Shown: in pieces, positions 34,518 through 47,750 of the stretch
Layout: each line of letters starts with the position of its first letter
Numbering within the stretch: the first letter of the stretch is position 1
Source: Harmonia axyridis
Lineage: Eukaryota > Arthropoda > Insecta > Coleoptera > Coccinellidae
Length of the DNA: 64,000 nucleotides
Assembly: GCF_914767665.1 (NCBI RefSeq)
Contig: NC_059501.1
Span: forward strand, 70,778,798-70,842,797
Direction: 5' to 3'
Notes under the pieces: model-generated
What the model was told of the DNA's origin: nothing
The model's database searches: none
What the model saw: the letters and a program-made list of their open reading frames with translations, nothing else
Translations under genes and position numbers: made by a program

Positions 34518-36242
34518 TATAGGTGTTTCATAATATATGTGCAGGACTTCAGGATGTAATAACTCGTCCAAAATTATGAATTGTTTCTTATAACTCATAC
34601 TCTAGAATGTACCATTTAAGTGATACAGAATGTTGACATTGAAAAAAAATTCGTTTTTTTCAAATATTTTCGGGACCATTATCGTATAGAAAACAGCCGA
34701 TAATGGGTTTCAAAAGGCTGTTATAATGGTGATTGGTACGTTAGAATAGTTCCTTCGTACAATATCAATTCATCAAAGATTTGTGACACCTGCAGTATTA
34801 TGATTTTTATCAAATCTTGAGTTCGATGGCTTTTGAAATGTGGTCATCACAATGACATCCATTCTATTCATCACCCATAATTATTACATCTTACAGAGGT
34901 AATTGTTTTTACCTATAGAAAAGAGTTTATGTTTCCGCTGTTGTGAGGAATAACAGGGATCCTAAACATTTTTAAGTTGTATGATATTTCTTAAACAAAT
35001 CACAAAATTTCTAAAGCTTGTTGCGACATTGCGTGCAGAGTTCCTGCTATTACACCACTATCTAATTCTACAAAATATGCTCCATTAACTTTCAGCCTAT
35101 CTCGAAGATATAAGAAGCATCGATGTACCGTGATGCAAACTACTGCTGAGGTAGATTCAAAAGTTATTATCGATCGTTATCTCGAATAAAATGCTTTCAT
35201 CTAACGGGGTTTCACGATTTGAACTTGGTACTTTTGTAATGAAATTTTGGAACCGAAAGTGGAACAAATTTTTATTCTTTCTTCATATCGAATTACAGTA
35301 ACTTGTTCATAAACTTTTGGGATTCCTGGGTACTTTTTTCACTAGACTTTCAAAAACTTCAAATGTTTTACCGTCATGGCTCATGAATCATGCATATTTG
35401 AAGTACCTATAAGAATTGTTTTTTCGTGAATACAAAAACTTCCACATTGTTGAATCAAGATTGAAATCGAAGACTCTCACTTCTGAAATATCAAATGAAG
35501 TCGTCAATTTCCAAAGAAGATGCTGATTAATTTGAATTTTTCATTGACATATAACTATTCGCTCATGATATTCTATATAATTATAGTAGACTCTTTAATG
35601 CATATAATAATAGTTATTTTAATTTGCAATCAGATGTTCAGGGCCACTAGTTCGAATTTTGCCGTACCTGCATGCCAAGATTAAACGTTTAGATTTATTA
35701 TTACCGACAATAAATCGATCCCACGAAATTGAAATGAATATGCCCTCCTTAAATTTTTACACTCTTCGTTTTGGAATGTGTCGAATCCACAAATTGAACA
35801 AAACAAATCAGTCCTTCCGCTGTGTAGAGCTTCTCTTGAAAATTTGATGTATTTTCATGATACTCATATAACAATTAATCAATTAGTTGCTATACCAAAT
35901 TGATCCTCCCAGCTCAAGAACACGATCGAATTTTGTTGGGAAAAAAATTATATCTGATTGGATTCAGATTCTGCATGGCTTAGAGCAAGATTTTGTGTTG
36001 ATAGCGTTGTCAGAACCATAGATAATTAAATCAAAATATCAAAAAAGAACTACCCTAAATTTCTGTAACCACAGAACCGACGGAGTAAAGATTTGGATAT
36101 AGATATAATATTATCAATTTCGAGCTCCTTGTCAGTCCATTAGAATCATGGAAACTCCGAGAAGGTGATTGCAAAAGAAAAACTCAATATTTCTGCTTAC
36201 AGATTCAATCGGTGTTGAGATTCTACATGTATAAATAGAATT
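34518..36242. other. Intergenic, nothing recognised
   Basis: AT-rich stretch of 1.7 kb with only short frames. I see no transposase or host-gene motif and no partner repeat. Confidence 0.4.
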
Positions 36243-36625
36243 TTTCAATAAGAGGTTTCATTTTTATATTGAAAAAAAAGAGTATATTTCAAGAAGAATC
36301 AATATATGTATGTTCATTTCATTGTAAAAGGGAAGTTATGTCATTAATAATAAAAAACGATATCAGCCAAATGACCAACACTGTTACGGTTGCAGCATCA
36401 TATTCTTTTCATGAAATTTTCCATGACTAATTCGTCCATTTGCAGCTGAATATTCTCGATAACTTCAAGAATTTCGTCTTGAAGGTCTTGATTTGATTAT
36501 GGAGCATTGCCATAGATCTTATCTTCCACGTGACCACAAAGAAAAAAGTCTGAAGGTGGTAAATCACAAGATCTCGGTGGCCAAAGGTGATCACCTCTTC
36601 GAGAAAAAACATGACCAGGAAACTC
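36243..36625 (-). mobile_element. 3' end of a mariner element (family B)
   Basis: Minus-strand reading gives RSCDLPPSDFFLCGHVEDK (third catalytic Asp in PPSDFF), then DLQDEILEVIENI, then MENFMKRI and GHLADIVFYY, a C-terminus typical of this mariner group. One stop interrupts it. The low-coordinate end TTTCAATAAGAGGTTTCA matches the terminus at 31941. The element is truncated on the 5' side near 36625. Confidence 0.8.
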
Positions 36626-37344
36626 ATTAACGAGCGATCCAAAGTTATTGGCTTCATCTCAGTGCTCTCCTCATTTGATAAGTACTCTCTACGTAAACAG
36701 GGTGATTTACTAGCTCATCGAAAAACTTGGCCTAATGAAAGGCCATATAATTTTAACAAAAAAGCACAATGGCCATTGGCAATATATTTCCGATTTCAAT
36801 TGTTCAAGGGAATAAATCGCTTCAAAAGTTTCATTAATTTCCATTGTTATGATTTATTAATAGAAAAAAAGAATGCTTAGTACCAAGCGTAAATAAATAA
36901 ACTGCTATTGCTACGCTACTAAAATTGAAGCAGATTTTCAAGACTTGGTACTAAGTTGATAAGTTACACCTCAAAAATGCCGATATCATATTCTTTTATG
37001 GTTATTGCAATAAGAATACCTACTGATAATGAACTGATTAATATATTAACCCTGGTTTTTAAGCATATTTTTTGTTCTTAATGAATCATATCAATAGACA
37101 TGAATGAAACTTATAAAGCCATTTATCTCCTTAAATAATTGAAATCCGTTGAAATCAAATCATAATTCCTTTTTGTAAATATTACATGACCTTTCATATG
37201 TGAAGTTTGTCGGTCAGTCGGTGAACTTGAGTTCACAAATCACCCTGTATTTTGTTTATGTAGAAATGTAGTCTGTACTAGTCTGTTCAAAATAAGCCAA
37301 TGTTCAACATGTTTACCTTTTTATTGATAGCGTATTATTAATAC

Positions 37345-37740
37345 ACAGGAGAACAGCTGTTTTGTTGTCGAGTATTTTTGAGCTGATTCTTTATCAATTT
37401 TGATGTTCTGAATTCAATAAGTTATTTATTTTCTAGGAACTCAAATTTTTAAGATATACAATTCTAGAGAAATATAACTTAAATTATTTTAACTCAAATC
37501 TGTGAGTGTAGTAAACAAAAGTAGATACGAAATTTTTATTTTAGTAATACAAAATACAATATTATGCCGTACTTACAAACAGAAAAAAACATCGAAGAAA
37601 TCAAATAGTCGCTCAACATTCGAGAGCTTCTTTTCCGCGACATTTTTGAATGAAAAAGTAGAGTTGATAGAGGAAAACAGATTGCATGTACAAATTTAGC
37701 GTTCCAAATATAGTTGAAATCAGCTCTAAAATCCCAGACA
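37345..37740 (-). mobile_element. Deletion derivative of the 11.4-12.5 kb element
   Basis: Bases 37350-37650 align with 11375-11690 (GAACAGCTGTTTTG, TAGTAAACAAAAGTA, CTTCTTTTCCGCGACAT). The next bases jump to sequence matching 12430-12480 (GATAGAG..AAA..ATTGCATGTACA). The coding part is missing, as expected for an internally deleted, non-autonomous copy. Confidence 0.75.
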
Positions 37741-38390
37741 CCAAACAAATTATTTTTGTTGCCCTGTGTTACCTACCTATCTATCAATTCCATCTGAAAA
37801 TGAAGTTCGTGTAATATATAGTTTTCCAATAGAATGGCATAACCTACTGAACACAAATGGCATAATACGGTGTTTCCATTACCTATAACCATTTTTCATT
37901 TTAGATATCATTCCTATTGAAAAATCCCGTATAAAATAAAAGGAGAAAATATTTTCAGGACTGTCAGATCATATCTCTAACTACTTTCGGTTTCATCTTA
38001 TCATCGGAAATAACGAACCAAAATCGATAGGATACTTCGCTCCATTCATAATTAATGAACTAACCCTGACCTCGTATCTTGTACACCGATCACATATAGT
38101 AAACGACATATACGAAGACTAACATCGAGAGGTCAAACACTTAGGCTATTTCGATTTAGTTTTCATGTTCAACACGCGATCCACCACTCTTATTCGAGGT
38201 ATATTTACATTGGGTTTCATTATGGAAATTAATGGTGATGAACAATGACTCATTTGTTCTGTTTGAAGATTGCAATCGCATATACAAATTCATATGATTC
38301 ATGGTGGTTTTCAACATGAAGATTTGAATATATGTATTACAATGTATCGTTATTTTTGTACCAATAATCACTTAAGGAAATTCAGGAAAG

Positions 38391-38779
38391 CAGGGCCACC
38401 CCAGACATTTTGGCGCCCCGGCAGAATAAAATTTTGCCGCCCTCCTGAATTTTCTTTGAAGGAGCATCTATTATTCCTTTCAGACATCTTTTTGAATTCA
38501 TATGAAATCTTCATTCTTATCTTTAAATTAGCTTATCAAATTCATCAAAAAACGTTGATAAAAAGTACGACGCTCTTTAGTCTATAGTTGTATTTTCATA
38601 ACTATAGTTGGGAGAGCCTATTTGATTGAAAAAAATTGGCCCTTGAACATTTTATTAATTTACTAAAACCAAACATTTTTGTATCAAAAAGTATGTCTTG
38701 CTTTATTAACTGTCTTTGCGCCCCAACAATTTGGCGCCCAGGCAAAATGTCCGGTTTGCCGGTCCTGGCGGTGGGCCTG
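38391..38779. mobile_element. hAT-like non-autonomous element
   Basis: The left end CAGGGCCACCCCAGACATTT and the right end, read inward, CAGGCCCACCGCCAGG form imperfect inverted termini. Inner GGCGCC words and GACATTTTG are mirrored. A convincing 8-bp target duplication is not visible (CAGGAAAG against CTTGAAGC), so the ends may be eroded or slightly misplaced. Confidence 0.55.
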
Positions 38780-40764
38780 CTTGAAGCTAAGAGCTTTTCA
38801 GAACTCATTCGTTTATACGACAATTAGACTCTTGGATACCACTAAACTATCTTCTTCTTAACCGAGTCTGGCTTTCAGAATGGAGTGAGTAGATGTTTGC
38901 GTAGACAAATGAGAAAAGGATACAATAATCCATGAAACGTTTGTAAGCATATACTAATTCAAGATGACATTTTTCAGCGGCATTTTCCATCTCTCGTGGT
39001 ATCCCGCACATCAGAACATCATCATCACTGACCATTTAAAATAGTTTTGGGAAATAAGTCTTTATTTAACCGAAGTAAGTAATGATTGTCTGACTTTTGT
39101 TGAAACCATTATCAAGGAAACGATTTCATAGGCAATGGGATTGAAGTCCAAAATCGATATCTATTTTCGAACAAAATTCTTAAAATATGGTAATGCTGAT
39201 TGCGATTAAAAAAAATAGTATGTACATCTTCTTTCTGAAACTCAAGCTCGAGCTGAGGCTCAAAGCCTTTGTTACACAATGTACATACTATTTTAAAAAA
39301 TTTCATAACAGCATTGAAATGATACATCAACTTCAAAACTTCCTTCATTAATTGTCCTTAGTTCATCTATAATAAGAAGAGTTAATTACCTATGTAAAAT
39401 ATAGACAACTTACCTTATATACATAATGTCATATTAACCAACAGTCGTTCATTGGATTTGAGGTTATAAGGCATAAAAAATCTACCTTCGATCTAGAAAA
39501 CTTTATTTGTATTCGATAATATCAAACAATTTTTCATTATAAAACATTTCAAGTTTTAAAATAATGAGTGTGAGGAAAGCAGAATTATTTGAATATCTAG
39601 ACAAAGCCATTTGCACTATCAAAAGGATTTCATTGTATTTATCGCCTTCAAATGGTATACAAATAATATCCTATTCAAATGTTATTGTTATATGCTTAAA
39701 ACGAAAACAAATTCACATTTTATTCATGAATATTTTTTATGATGCGACGCAAGACGACGATCTCGGATCATAATTGATCTGTATGAAACTCGTCTAGACA
39801 ATTTGCGGTACATATCAAGAGAACAAGGTTACCATCACAATTTCGTGAAGTAGATATTTTTAATGGGATGTTTCTTGCCCATGAATTCTATGAAATTAGT
39901 AGGCTCCAATCTGATGCAACGCCTGATTTTTATATTTGGTTTTCATAAGAGAAAAATATTATTCAGTTCAAGGACCATGAATTGAAGTTGTTGTATAAAT
40001 TCTTCTAAATTTTTTTGCAATAATTCGAAATGATAGCTATTTACTTTCAAAACGAAGTGGAAAATGTTTTATCATGAAATATATAGAAAATTATATGTAT
40101 ATGAAGTGTATAATATTTCTCATCTCGAATTCATGAACCACAAGACTCTAGTCTTCATCAGTGTTTTATTTGAGTGAATACTTTATTTAAGCAAACGATT
40201 TAATAAAATCCACTAGCTATGAATATTTAGAAGAAATTTTAAATGATATACTTACAAGTCAAGGTCGAGAAAGAGGAAGAGACCAATCATTTCACATAAG
40301 TGTAGTGTCTGGTGAATTTCAAATGTTACTCTAAGTTCTAAAAACAAAGAAATGATAATTGATACATTCACTTATTCAAATTTTACGCATTCTTTCCACA
40401 TGAAGTTAAATATATAAGGTAGCTGTGGGATATGCTGAGAATTTTTAAAAATTTGATGTATTCGGTCTTCACTTGATGTAAATTTATTTCAATAGATATT
40501 GAATGAAATTAGTTTTTTTATTTCCACTTTTGATTATATAACAATTGTTTCGTTACGCAGTAACTTCTTCAGTTATTCAGAAATGTAAAATATCTGAAAA
40601 AGCCCTTATCTAGAGCTAAACAATTGTTATATTAATTAATTAAAAATGGATAAGCATTTATTTGCATTGATTTATTCTTGATATTATAGTAATATCCTTC
40701 TCAGGAATCACTATTCGGAAGTATATTCATCATCTTTCGAATTTGCCAATTTTTGCATTTTTAT
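38780..40764. other. Intergenic; only a small hairpin seen
   Basis: At 39211-39226 and about 39279-39295, AAAATAGTATGTACAT and its inverse form a short stem with a loop of about 50 bases. No coding region was recognised in this AT-rich 2-kb stretch. Confidence 0.4.
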
Positions 40765-40900
40765 AGTAATAGCAGGATTGTTCTCAGAAACACCCGAATT
40801 AACGAAATCTAAATTATTCAAATCAGGTGATCTATCAGGCCATAATACAGGTACGAACCTTCTGAATATAAATGCGAATACGTCTTGTTTTGTGAGCTAT
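40765..40900 (-). pseudogene. Fragment of a DDE transposase C-terminus
   Basis: Minus-strand reading gives RRFVPVLWPDRSPDLNNLDF followed by about 30 residues. WP-x-RSPDL-x-x-LDF is the motif surrounding the last catalytic residue in Tc1/mariner-type transposases. Only this fragment remains. A similar motif on the plus strand lies at 47530. Confidence 0.55.
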
Positions 40901-41797
40901 TCCATTTGAACGACCAAACATGAGTTAAATAACATTTAAGCATTTATAGCCTTATGAAGTGAGGGTGTTGGTGATAAATACCTAATATTGATCGCACTAT
41001 ATGGTGAGAAAACAAAATTTTTGTGGAGTGGAGGCGATGAAAATAGAAGCAATTTCATACTTATGAAATTGTAAACAAGCTTCATTTATGTCATGTAGAA
41101 GGTAATAACTTTTTTCACTCCGTTCGATACTACCTACTAACTTTTGAACTAGAAATTAAATGAAGGAACTAACATTTACTGCAACATCTTCGATATTAAA
41201 ATGTGCTAGAGAATTCATAATAACTTCGAGACTACGGACCTGCCACATCAATTTGAAAGAATTTAGAATGGAATTAAGATGAATTGTCCTGAAACCAATT
41301 CATCAAAGTTTTGTATGTTGAACTTTTCACAATTCCTTATAAATTTTTCCAGGAATATGGATGCTTGTATTGTACTGTGGAGAAGAAAGGAAATTCAAGG
41401 CAGATTCGGCTTGAATTGATTTCTGACTACAAAGAATATCGCGATTTTCAGTTTGATTTTCTGAGTCATTCAACATTTTCAATAACAATAACCAACCTTT
41501 GAAATTGTTCAGGAAAAAACGATTGAAAATTTCAACGTCTACGGTACAGAAAAAATATAATACAAAAATCGAATTGAAAAGACTCATCCATCCGCCTTCC
41601 AGAGATTTTCTGGGAAACTATGACAGCTATTCACGTGAAATATCAGAATTGAATTTTGAATGCGGTTAAAATGAAGTAGCATTTTCAACCTCAATATAAA
41701 ATTTTAATCTGATTATATAAGCAGAACCATAAAAAATCGAGGATATACTGGAAAAGAAATTCATATACGAGTATATTGCAATATACGTATTCATATA

Positions 41798-42448
41798 CAG
41801 GGTTAAAACTCTTTAGAGGGCCACTACAGGGATATCGAAAACCGTTAGAAAAACAGGGTGGCTCAAATTTTAAAAAAGTTGCTTTATTTAGGAATGAGTG
41901 TGTGGGCGTGAACAAATCCGAAATATCTTCATTGGTTCTCGAGATGTCTCTGAAAAACTGAAAATCGAGATCTTCTTTTTTCTGTATAACTCATTTGTTT
42001 TTGGAGATAACCTCACGAAATTTGGTTTATAGCAATTATTCAATAGAGAGATACTAATGGTGTCTTCAGATTTTTTCTGTCTTCCATTGTTTCAGAGACG
42101 CGATAGTCAAGTGATGATTTCACATAACAATGTAAACAATGTTGACTATAGCGTCTCTGAAACAATGGAAAACAGAAAAAAATCTGACGACACATTTGAA
42201 TCTCTATATTGGATAATGACTACAAACGGAATTTAGTTATCTCCAGAAACAAATGAGTTATACAGAAAAAAAAATCTCGATTTTCAGTTTTTTTCGAGAT
42301 ATTTCAGGAACCATTGGAGATATTTTGGATCTGTTAACACCAACACACTAATCCCTAAATAATGAAACTTTTTTGTAATTTAAGCAACCCTGTATCTCTT
42401 ACGATTTTTGATATCCATGTAGTGTCCCTCTAAATAGTTTTAACCCTG
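41798..42448. mobile_element. Palindromic MITE with TA target site
   Basis: Ends are CAGGGTTAAAAC and GTTTTAACCCTG with TA on both sides (41796-41797, 42449-42450). The whole element folds on itself: CTCATTTGTTT, CGAGAT and TTGTTTCAGAGACGC each recur inverted, and the centre is near 42125. It has no coding capacity. The short CAGGGTT/TA signature also appears at about 11091 and 17635. Confidence 0.85.
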
Positions 42449-42450
42449 TA

Positions 42451-43899
42451 TAGAATAAAAATTTCAAGCTTCATGGAAAATTCAATCAAATTATGCATAC
42501 TCATAAATATACAATAAAATGGAATATTGACCATTAACAACCGTTAATTAAAAAGTTTTATTCTTCCTATTATTTGTTTTCTCTACCAAAAATATGATAT
42601 TGACAATTAGAGTATTACATTGTGCAACCGTGCAGTTTTAACTCATTGCAAGTTTATTTTCAAAGTTTGAAGATTCTACAAATATCCCATATAGTATGAT
42701 AAATGGTATATGGATTCAGGTACAAAAAAAAATGAGAAAAGGGCTTTAAAATATCATAAAAAGGAGAAAATATTTTTGACCATTATTCAAAATCTCTAGG
42801 ATTTCAGGTATTATTTGAACACTTAATAACACTTGGAATAACTCAGTTCTGTTTGTTCATTCAAAATTTCGAAAATATTTCTGCTTATTAGTTCATAAAT
42901 TTTGGATGGATGCTAAATAGTCTTTTCATCCCACATCTATAATTTTCATGTTGTCAAATGTAGAGAAACGGTAATCATTATCTATGCAATGAGTTGCAAA
43001 GATGCAGAATCGCTTATTTTTGGTTGAATATGAATTAACGCCCTGTCTGTCCTATGTATTTTATATTGTAGTTTGAACATATTAACTCATTAACTTCTGA
43101 TTTAGTAGTGTTTAGGATTGAATATGATGATATTTCATTTACTTGTTTGAAAGCATTATTCAGACTTAATTTGGAAAGACAATTAGTCTATTTTTCACTT
43201 ATATACCGAAGTACGAGAGACAAATGAAATTTTTTGGTTTTTATTATAGGGTACATTTGATATGTCCATTTGTTATATTTTTTTAAGTGAACTTTTAAGG
43301 TAAAATTGCATGTCTCAACCCATTTTTTCGCTGCTATTATTCTTGTAGTTTCTCTTTCAGTTTCGCGGTTTAATTTGGAATAATGGTGAGGTGAAAGCTC
43401 TGGGAATCATTGATGTTGATGTGAATTTGTATGGATATGAATGGTTTGAATCTAGTGGAAGCTAAACTTGAAATAAATTCTAAATTTCACGATTACACAA
43501 TGTGATTCCCAAATTGTTAATATCATAATATTTTTGGTAGTAAAAACATAGAAAGTATTAAACTTGGTTCAATCTTAAAATGAAATATTTCTGAATCAAG
43601 AGTATAAAGTCTGTAGTTCCGATGAAAAATTGTTCTTGGTATCCAAAGAAATTTTGCAATTCACAACTGGCATCATCCTTAGGCATAAAATATGACATAA
43701 AGAAACCATTCAATACCCAAAAATAAAACTTTATGCGGGAAAGACGACAGTAACCATCCCAATATAAAATTCTAACAAAACTCCTCAGAAATGTTTATAC
43801 CTCTTCAAAAGTACCAATCCCTTCGACCATCTCCTAACGTTTGACAATAAAGAACAAGAGAAGACGAATAAAACTTACAGCTTTTCCGAATCGAAAGCA
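42451..43899. other. Intergenic, nothing recognised
   Basis: AT-rich sequence with short frames only. No repeat partner or domain motif was found by eye. Confidence 0.4.
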
Positions 43900-44190
43900 G
43901 ATAACAACGCTCAACCCCCCATAACCCCCTGGAAAAGATTCTTCAAAGATTGTGCGTCCAATGGAGCCCCCACAACTTACAAAGGAACGATTTCCAGCCC
44001 TGAAAAACGCCAAAAAGCGGCATCAATCACATACCGCAGTTATGACCTTCGAGGGTCCTGGCGATCGAAATTTGGCAATAAGGAGGCGGAGTTCGAAGGC
44101 TGGAGGCGTTGGAGGAAGGCAAGAAGGGGCGGTTTGAGCCGACGGCGGCGGAGGAGAGATCAATACCTGTACGGCGTTGCCGACTTGATT
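43900..44190. other. GC-rich island
   Basis: A local rise in G+C and CpG (for example GACGGCGGCGGAGGAGAG near 44139) in an AT-rich region. Frames at 43952-44137 and 44134-44337 cross it but match no domain I know. It could be a promoter or first exon of an unrecognised gene, or a fossil insertion. Confidence 0.35.
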
Positions 44191-44504
44191 GAAATTTTAC
44201 GGAAAATTAGGGATTTAAATTATTCATTTTGTTTGCTTGTTAGGCAATGGGGATTTTGGGGTTTATTGTGTGGTATCAAGTGGGATTTCGGAGTTGGTTC
44301 GTTGTATCGAGCGGCTTGGGAGTTACTGATTGTTTAATACTGTGTTGAGATCCGTTGAAGTTGCTTTTATACGTTGTATGTACGTTTGTTACTATAATAT
44401 GCATAGATACGTTTGGAAGTAACTGTAGTCATCCCCTTTTGTTGATATTTCCTTTCAGATTGGAATATACTATTGATTGGAGAAGTAGATAAAAGGACCC
44501 TGAA

Positions 44505-44825
44505 ATTTGTTCTATGCTGACACTATGTGTTATGTATCTCCAGATACCATACAACTAAGAGTCCAATTTCAATTGGAGTCAAACTTTATAATGATTTGTA
44601 CTCTAAAATTAAATCCTTGAATCACACTCAATTTCAAAATGTGGTCAAAACCTTGCTAACTATTATAGTGTCCCAGAATATCTCTCCACTATATTTGTGT
44701 AATTTCCGAGCAGTTAGATATATAGTTTCTCCAGTATTATGTATTTTTCTTTTTTTCTCTAACTTGTCCTACATAAGTATTGTTAAATGTCTTGAAAAGT
44801 CAATATATTATTATTATTATTATTG
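44505..44825 (+). mobile_element. 3' terminal fragment of a LINE with (ATT)n tail
   Basis: The reading ISRYHTTKSPISIGVKLYND.. through NVVKTLL resembles the extreme C-terminus of jockey/CR1-type ORF2 proteins (order: short basic stretch, G-x-x-hydrophobic-YN, then a K-rich helix). It ends in the ATT microsatellite at about 44808-44824, a typical tail of such elements. No catalytic part is present, so the assignment is tentative. Confidence 0.45.
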
Positions 44826-44939
44826 TGCCAACACTTTTACTATTCGATACTTATTTTCTAGATATGTATTCTATTTTGTCAAGAAATACAATTCCAAATT
44901 TACTAAAATTAGAATCAATAAAAAAAAATAGAATTATCG

Positions 44940-45874
44940 AAACTGTACAAATGGAGTAAACGGTTCATGAAGAACTAAATTAACTCATAAGCAGACATAC
45001 GCTTCGGAATTTTTCTATTTTTCAATAAAATTTGTTTACCTATTTCACCGAAGAGTAAGAAGAGATGCCTTTTGAAATTGCTTTCTGTAAATTTGTATCA
45101 GATAATCAATTTCTTCCAGTTAGCCTATAAGTTCCTAAAATGCTAGTTTATGTAATAAATATACAAGTTTTTGGTCGGTAAAATCAGTAAGTTTTTCTGA
45201 TGAGTAAAAATTTTATTTGAAATTAAAAAACTTTGAACGTACGTCTTTTTTTGAGTTGATTTAGTTATTCAATTCATGGATTGTTGTAGACCGTTAAATT
45301 CGGTACTTTGCCGGTTAGGGTATAATACCTCTACTGCAAATGATTCGTCCAGGAAAAATTGCATTCGAAAATTCCAGAACTAAAGGTGCATTATGAACAG
45401 GGCAGTATAACGGCTATAATGACATCTTGCAGCATCTGAAAATATTTTTCCGTCAATAACAACAGGTCCTACAATATTATCTCCAAAAAAACCAGTATAT
45501 TTTCAATTTTTTTAAGATATATCGCGTACTTAATGATTTGGTCAACTGTTTATTTTACTGGACCCAAATATGATTAATACCAATACAATATTCATTTGAT
45601 ATGATTAACCCGTTTTACAATATGGTATTTCAATCAGCCCAAGACACCCACGATGCAATGGTAAATAATAGATCGATAGTAGAGAACAGCAACGAATCTA
45701 ATGCTCAGCTAAATGTTAATAAAGGCATAACTTTTTTTTTGTCAAAAAATTTTCGAATATCCCTCGTATCTAGGTAACGAGCTTTCGATTGTCAAAAAAT
45801 TATCTCGTCTATTTCAATTTTCAATGTCCTAGGGATATTATTCCTGATTATTTTATAGAAAAGTCAAAAGCAGA
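44940..45874. other. Intergenic, nothing recognised
   Basis: AT-rich spacer without coding or repeat features that I can support. Confidence 0.4.
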
Positions 45875-46340
45875 CGTTTTGGTGGTTTCAAATAAAAATG
45901 CGTTATTCCAGACAATCATTCGGGATTATTCTGATAACACTGCTTCCTCATCAATAATACCTTGTTTACATTGGAACATCACAATTTTACTTTGATTTTA
46001 TCATTATTGACAACTTAAAGTGCTTCGAGGTTTAAGGAAGAATGAACACAAACCGATTCAGTGCCATCGCCCAAGAGAATATTGAACATTTGAATTGTTG
46101 AAAAAAATAATCTTCCCAAATACAACTCGTTCTTCAAATTTTATTATATAATTTTTTATTTTCATTACTTAAACTTGTTTATTTGAGGCAAAAACAATAA
46201 AACAAACCGAATTTAGATAAAATCACTCGTCCTAACGGACTTATCAATCGGTTTGTTTTAATTTTTTTGCCAAACAAACAAGTTCCCTCAGAAAAGAAAA
46301 AATCATCGATAAAATTTGAAGCATTCGTGGTATCAACTTT
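45875..46340 (+). repeat. Dispersed repeat, copy 2 (empty hAT site)
   Basis: Collinear with 7512-8145 but without the 166-base MITE; the single CCTTGTTT at 45960-45967 is the pre-insertion site. It contains internal inverted arms of about 40 bases around AAACAAACCGA (46167-46212) and TCGGTTTGTTTTA (46248-46293). Confidence 0.8.
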
Positions 46341-47514
46341 GAAAATGCAATGATGATTTATTCATCTTCAATGATTCCTATTCCTCTGGAGCTATGATAT
46401 TTATAATTTATATTTGTCCACATATCTTTGAAATTGATTAAGACAGAAAAAAAATAAATTTATAAATATGACTCTCCAGATAATTGAATAAGTGGATATA
46501 TATTTCTTCTGTATGTAATTGGAGATCCCAACAACCTCATAACCAATTCTTTCCAGGCTCCCCTTTATTCTTCTTGACAGAATTCTCAGAAACCAATTTC
46601 GCATTCAAAACACCAAACCAATTTGGCTCCAACATAACCAGTTCTAGTGTTCCAGTCTTGAGACTCTACAATATGAAGTTTATTGTTCTGGGGCGCTTAA
46701 TACCCCAGAGTGTGCTTTATCAAGTCTGCCGACAATAAGCCTTTTTGAATCAAAGGGCAGGTCAAGTGGCATCTACCGAGTTAAAATAGCAGGAATATTG
46801 CCAACCAAGGTATTGGAAAGCTGCACACGATCGTAACTTTCAGGAGGGTGGATCCGTAAGTTGTCACCGTGATTCGATTTTAATTTCGGCTACGGATTAA
46901 AATTTTTGCGAAGGAGAGGTACTAGACCTTTATGAAATTCATGCCGTGGGCGTATGATGAAATAATAAATAGGTACTTATATGTTATGAAAAAATCAAGT
47001 AAGCCTTTGTGCGCTCGTAGGTATGATGATTTCTCTATACAGGGTGATTCATTGGTGAATTGGTGAAGGGTCTAGGTACCCCTCTTTATAATCATGATGA
47101 AAGTGTGTTTTATTGATTTCGTCAATTTCTTAAATTACCTATAACTTTCAAACATCCCCATATATTTTTATGATTTTTGGTGAGTTTATTCTCTGCAACA
47201 ACTTCTTCACACATACATAGTTACTTTTTTTCAGGTCCGGCTTAAGAAAATGTATAAATAAGATTCAACCCAAAAAAATCCCTTGAATTTGAAAGGATAT
47301 CCTAATAAAGGAGAAAAACTAAAGAGTTTTCTGATAAAGAATTTTCGTATCGAGTAGGCCATGGACTTCTTAATGTTTATATTATACGGTAAAACTGAGA
47401 TTTTATCCTTTATCGAAAGATATCCTTCGTTGTTGTGAATAACAATGATTGCTAACATCATGAGTTCATTTTTTTCTGAACACTTGATGAGTGTTAGAAG
47501 TTATTCGGACGAAC
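46341..47514. other. Intergenic, nothing recognised
   Basis: AT-rich. A CAGGGTG motif at 47040 may be the end of a small element, but no partner was found. Confidence 0.35.
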
Positions 47515-47750
47515 ATAAACCACAAAGATGGATTGGTCGCCTTGGACCAATTTTGTGGTCTTCTAGATCGCCAGATTTTAATCCATTAGATTTTTCTTCG
47601 GGCGTTGCATGAAGGAGAGGGGTGTATAACAAACCAATTAATACTCAAATGGAAATAATTAATTGGAAAGAATTGATGCTGCTGTTGGAGAACTGAATTC
47701 CAACGGATGCTTCGATTCAAACCAGTGCCAAGCAATTATTTTAACATTCA
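47515..47750 (+). pseudogene. Fragment of a DDE transposase C-terminus
   Basis: Plus-strand reading gives RWIGRLGPILWSSRSPDFNP then LDF, followed by a stop and later DAAVGELNSNG. The W..RSPD-x-NPLDF pattern surrounds the final catalytic residue of a mariner/IS630-type transposase found widely in insects. It is broken on both sides. Confidence 0.65.

Noticed and set aside
39208..39297. Short inverted repeat as a microRNA precursor
   Set aside because: The stem is only about 16 bp with a loop of about 50 bases, unlike a typical precursor.
43952..44337. Two overlapping frames in the GC island
   Set aside because: No domain match by eye and basic, Gly-rich composition expected from GC-rich non-coding DNA.
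44808..44940. Tyr-rich frame extending through the ATT repeat
   Set aside because: The tyrosines are the microsatellite read as codons; they belong to the LINE tail, not a protein.
47035..47514. Larger mariner element extending left from the 47.5 kb transposase fragment
   Set aside because: A CAGGGTG motif at 47040 is present, but no coding sequence or matching right end links it to the fragment.
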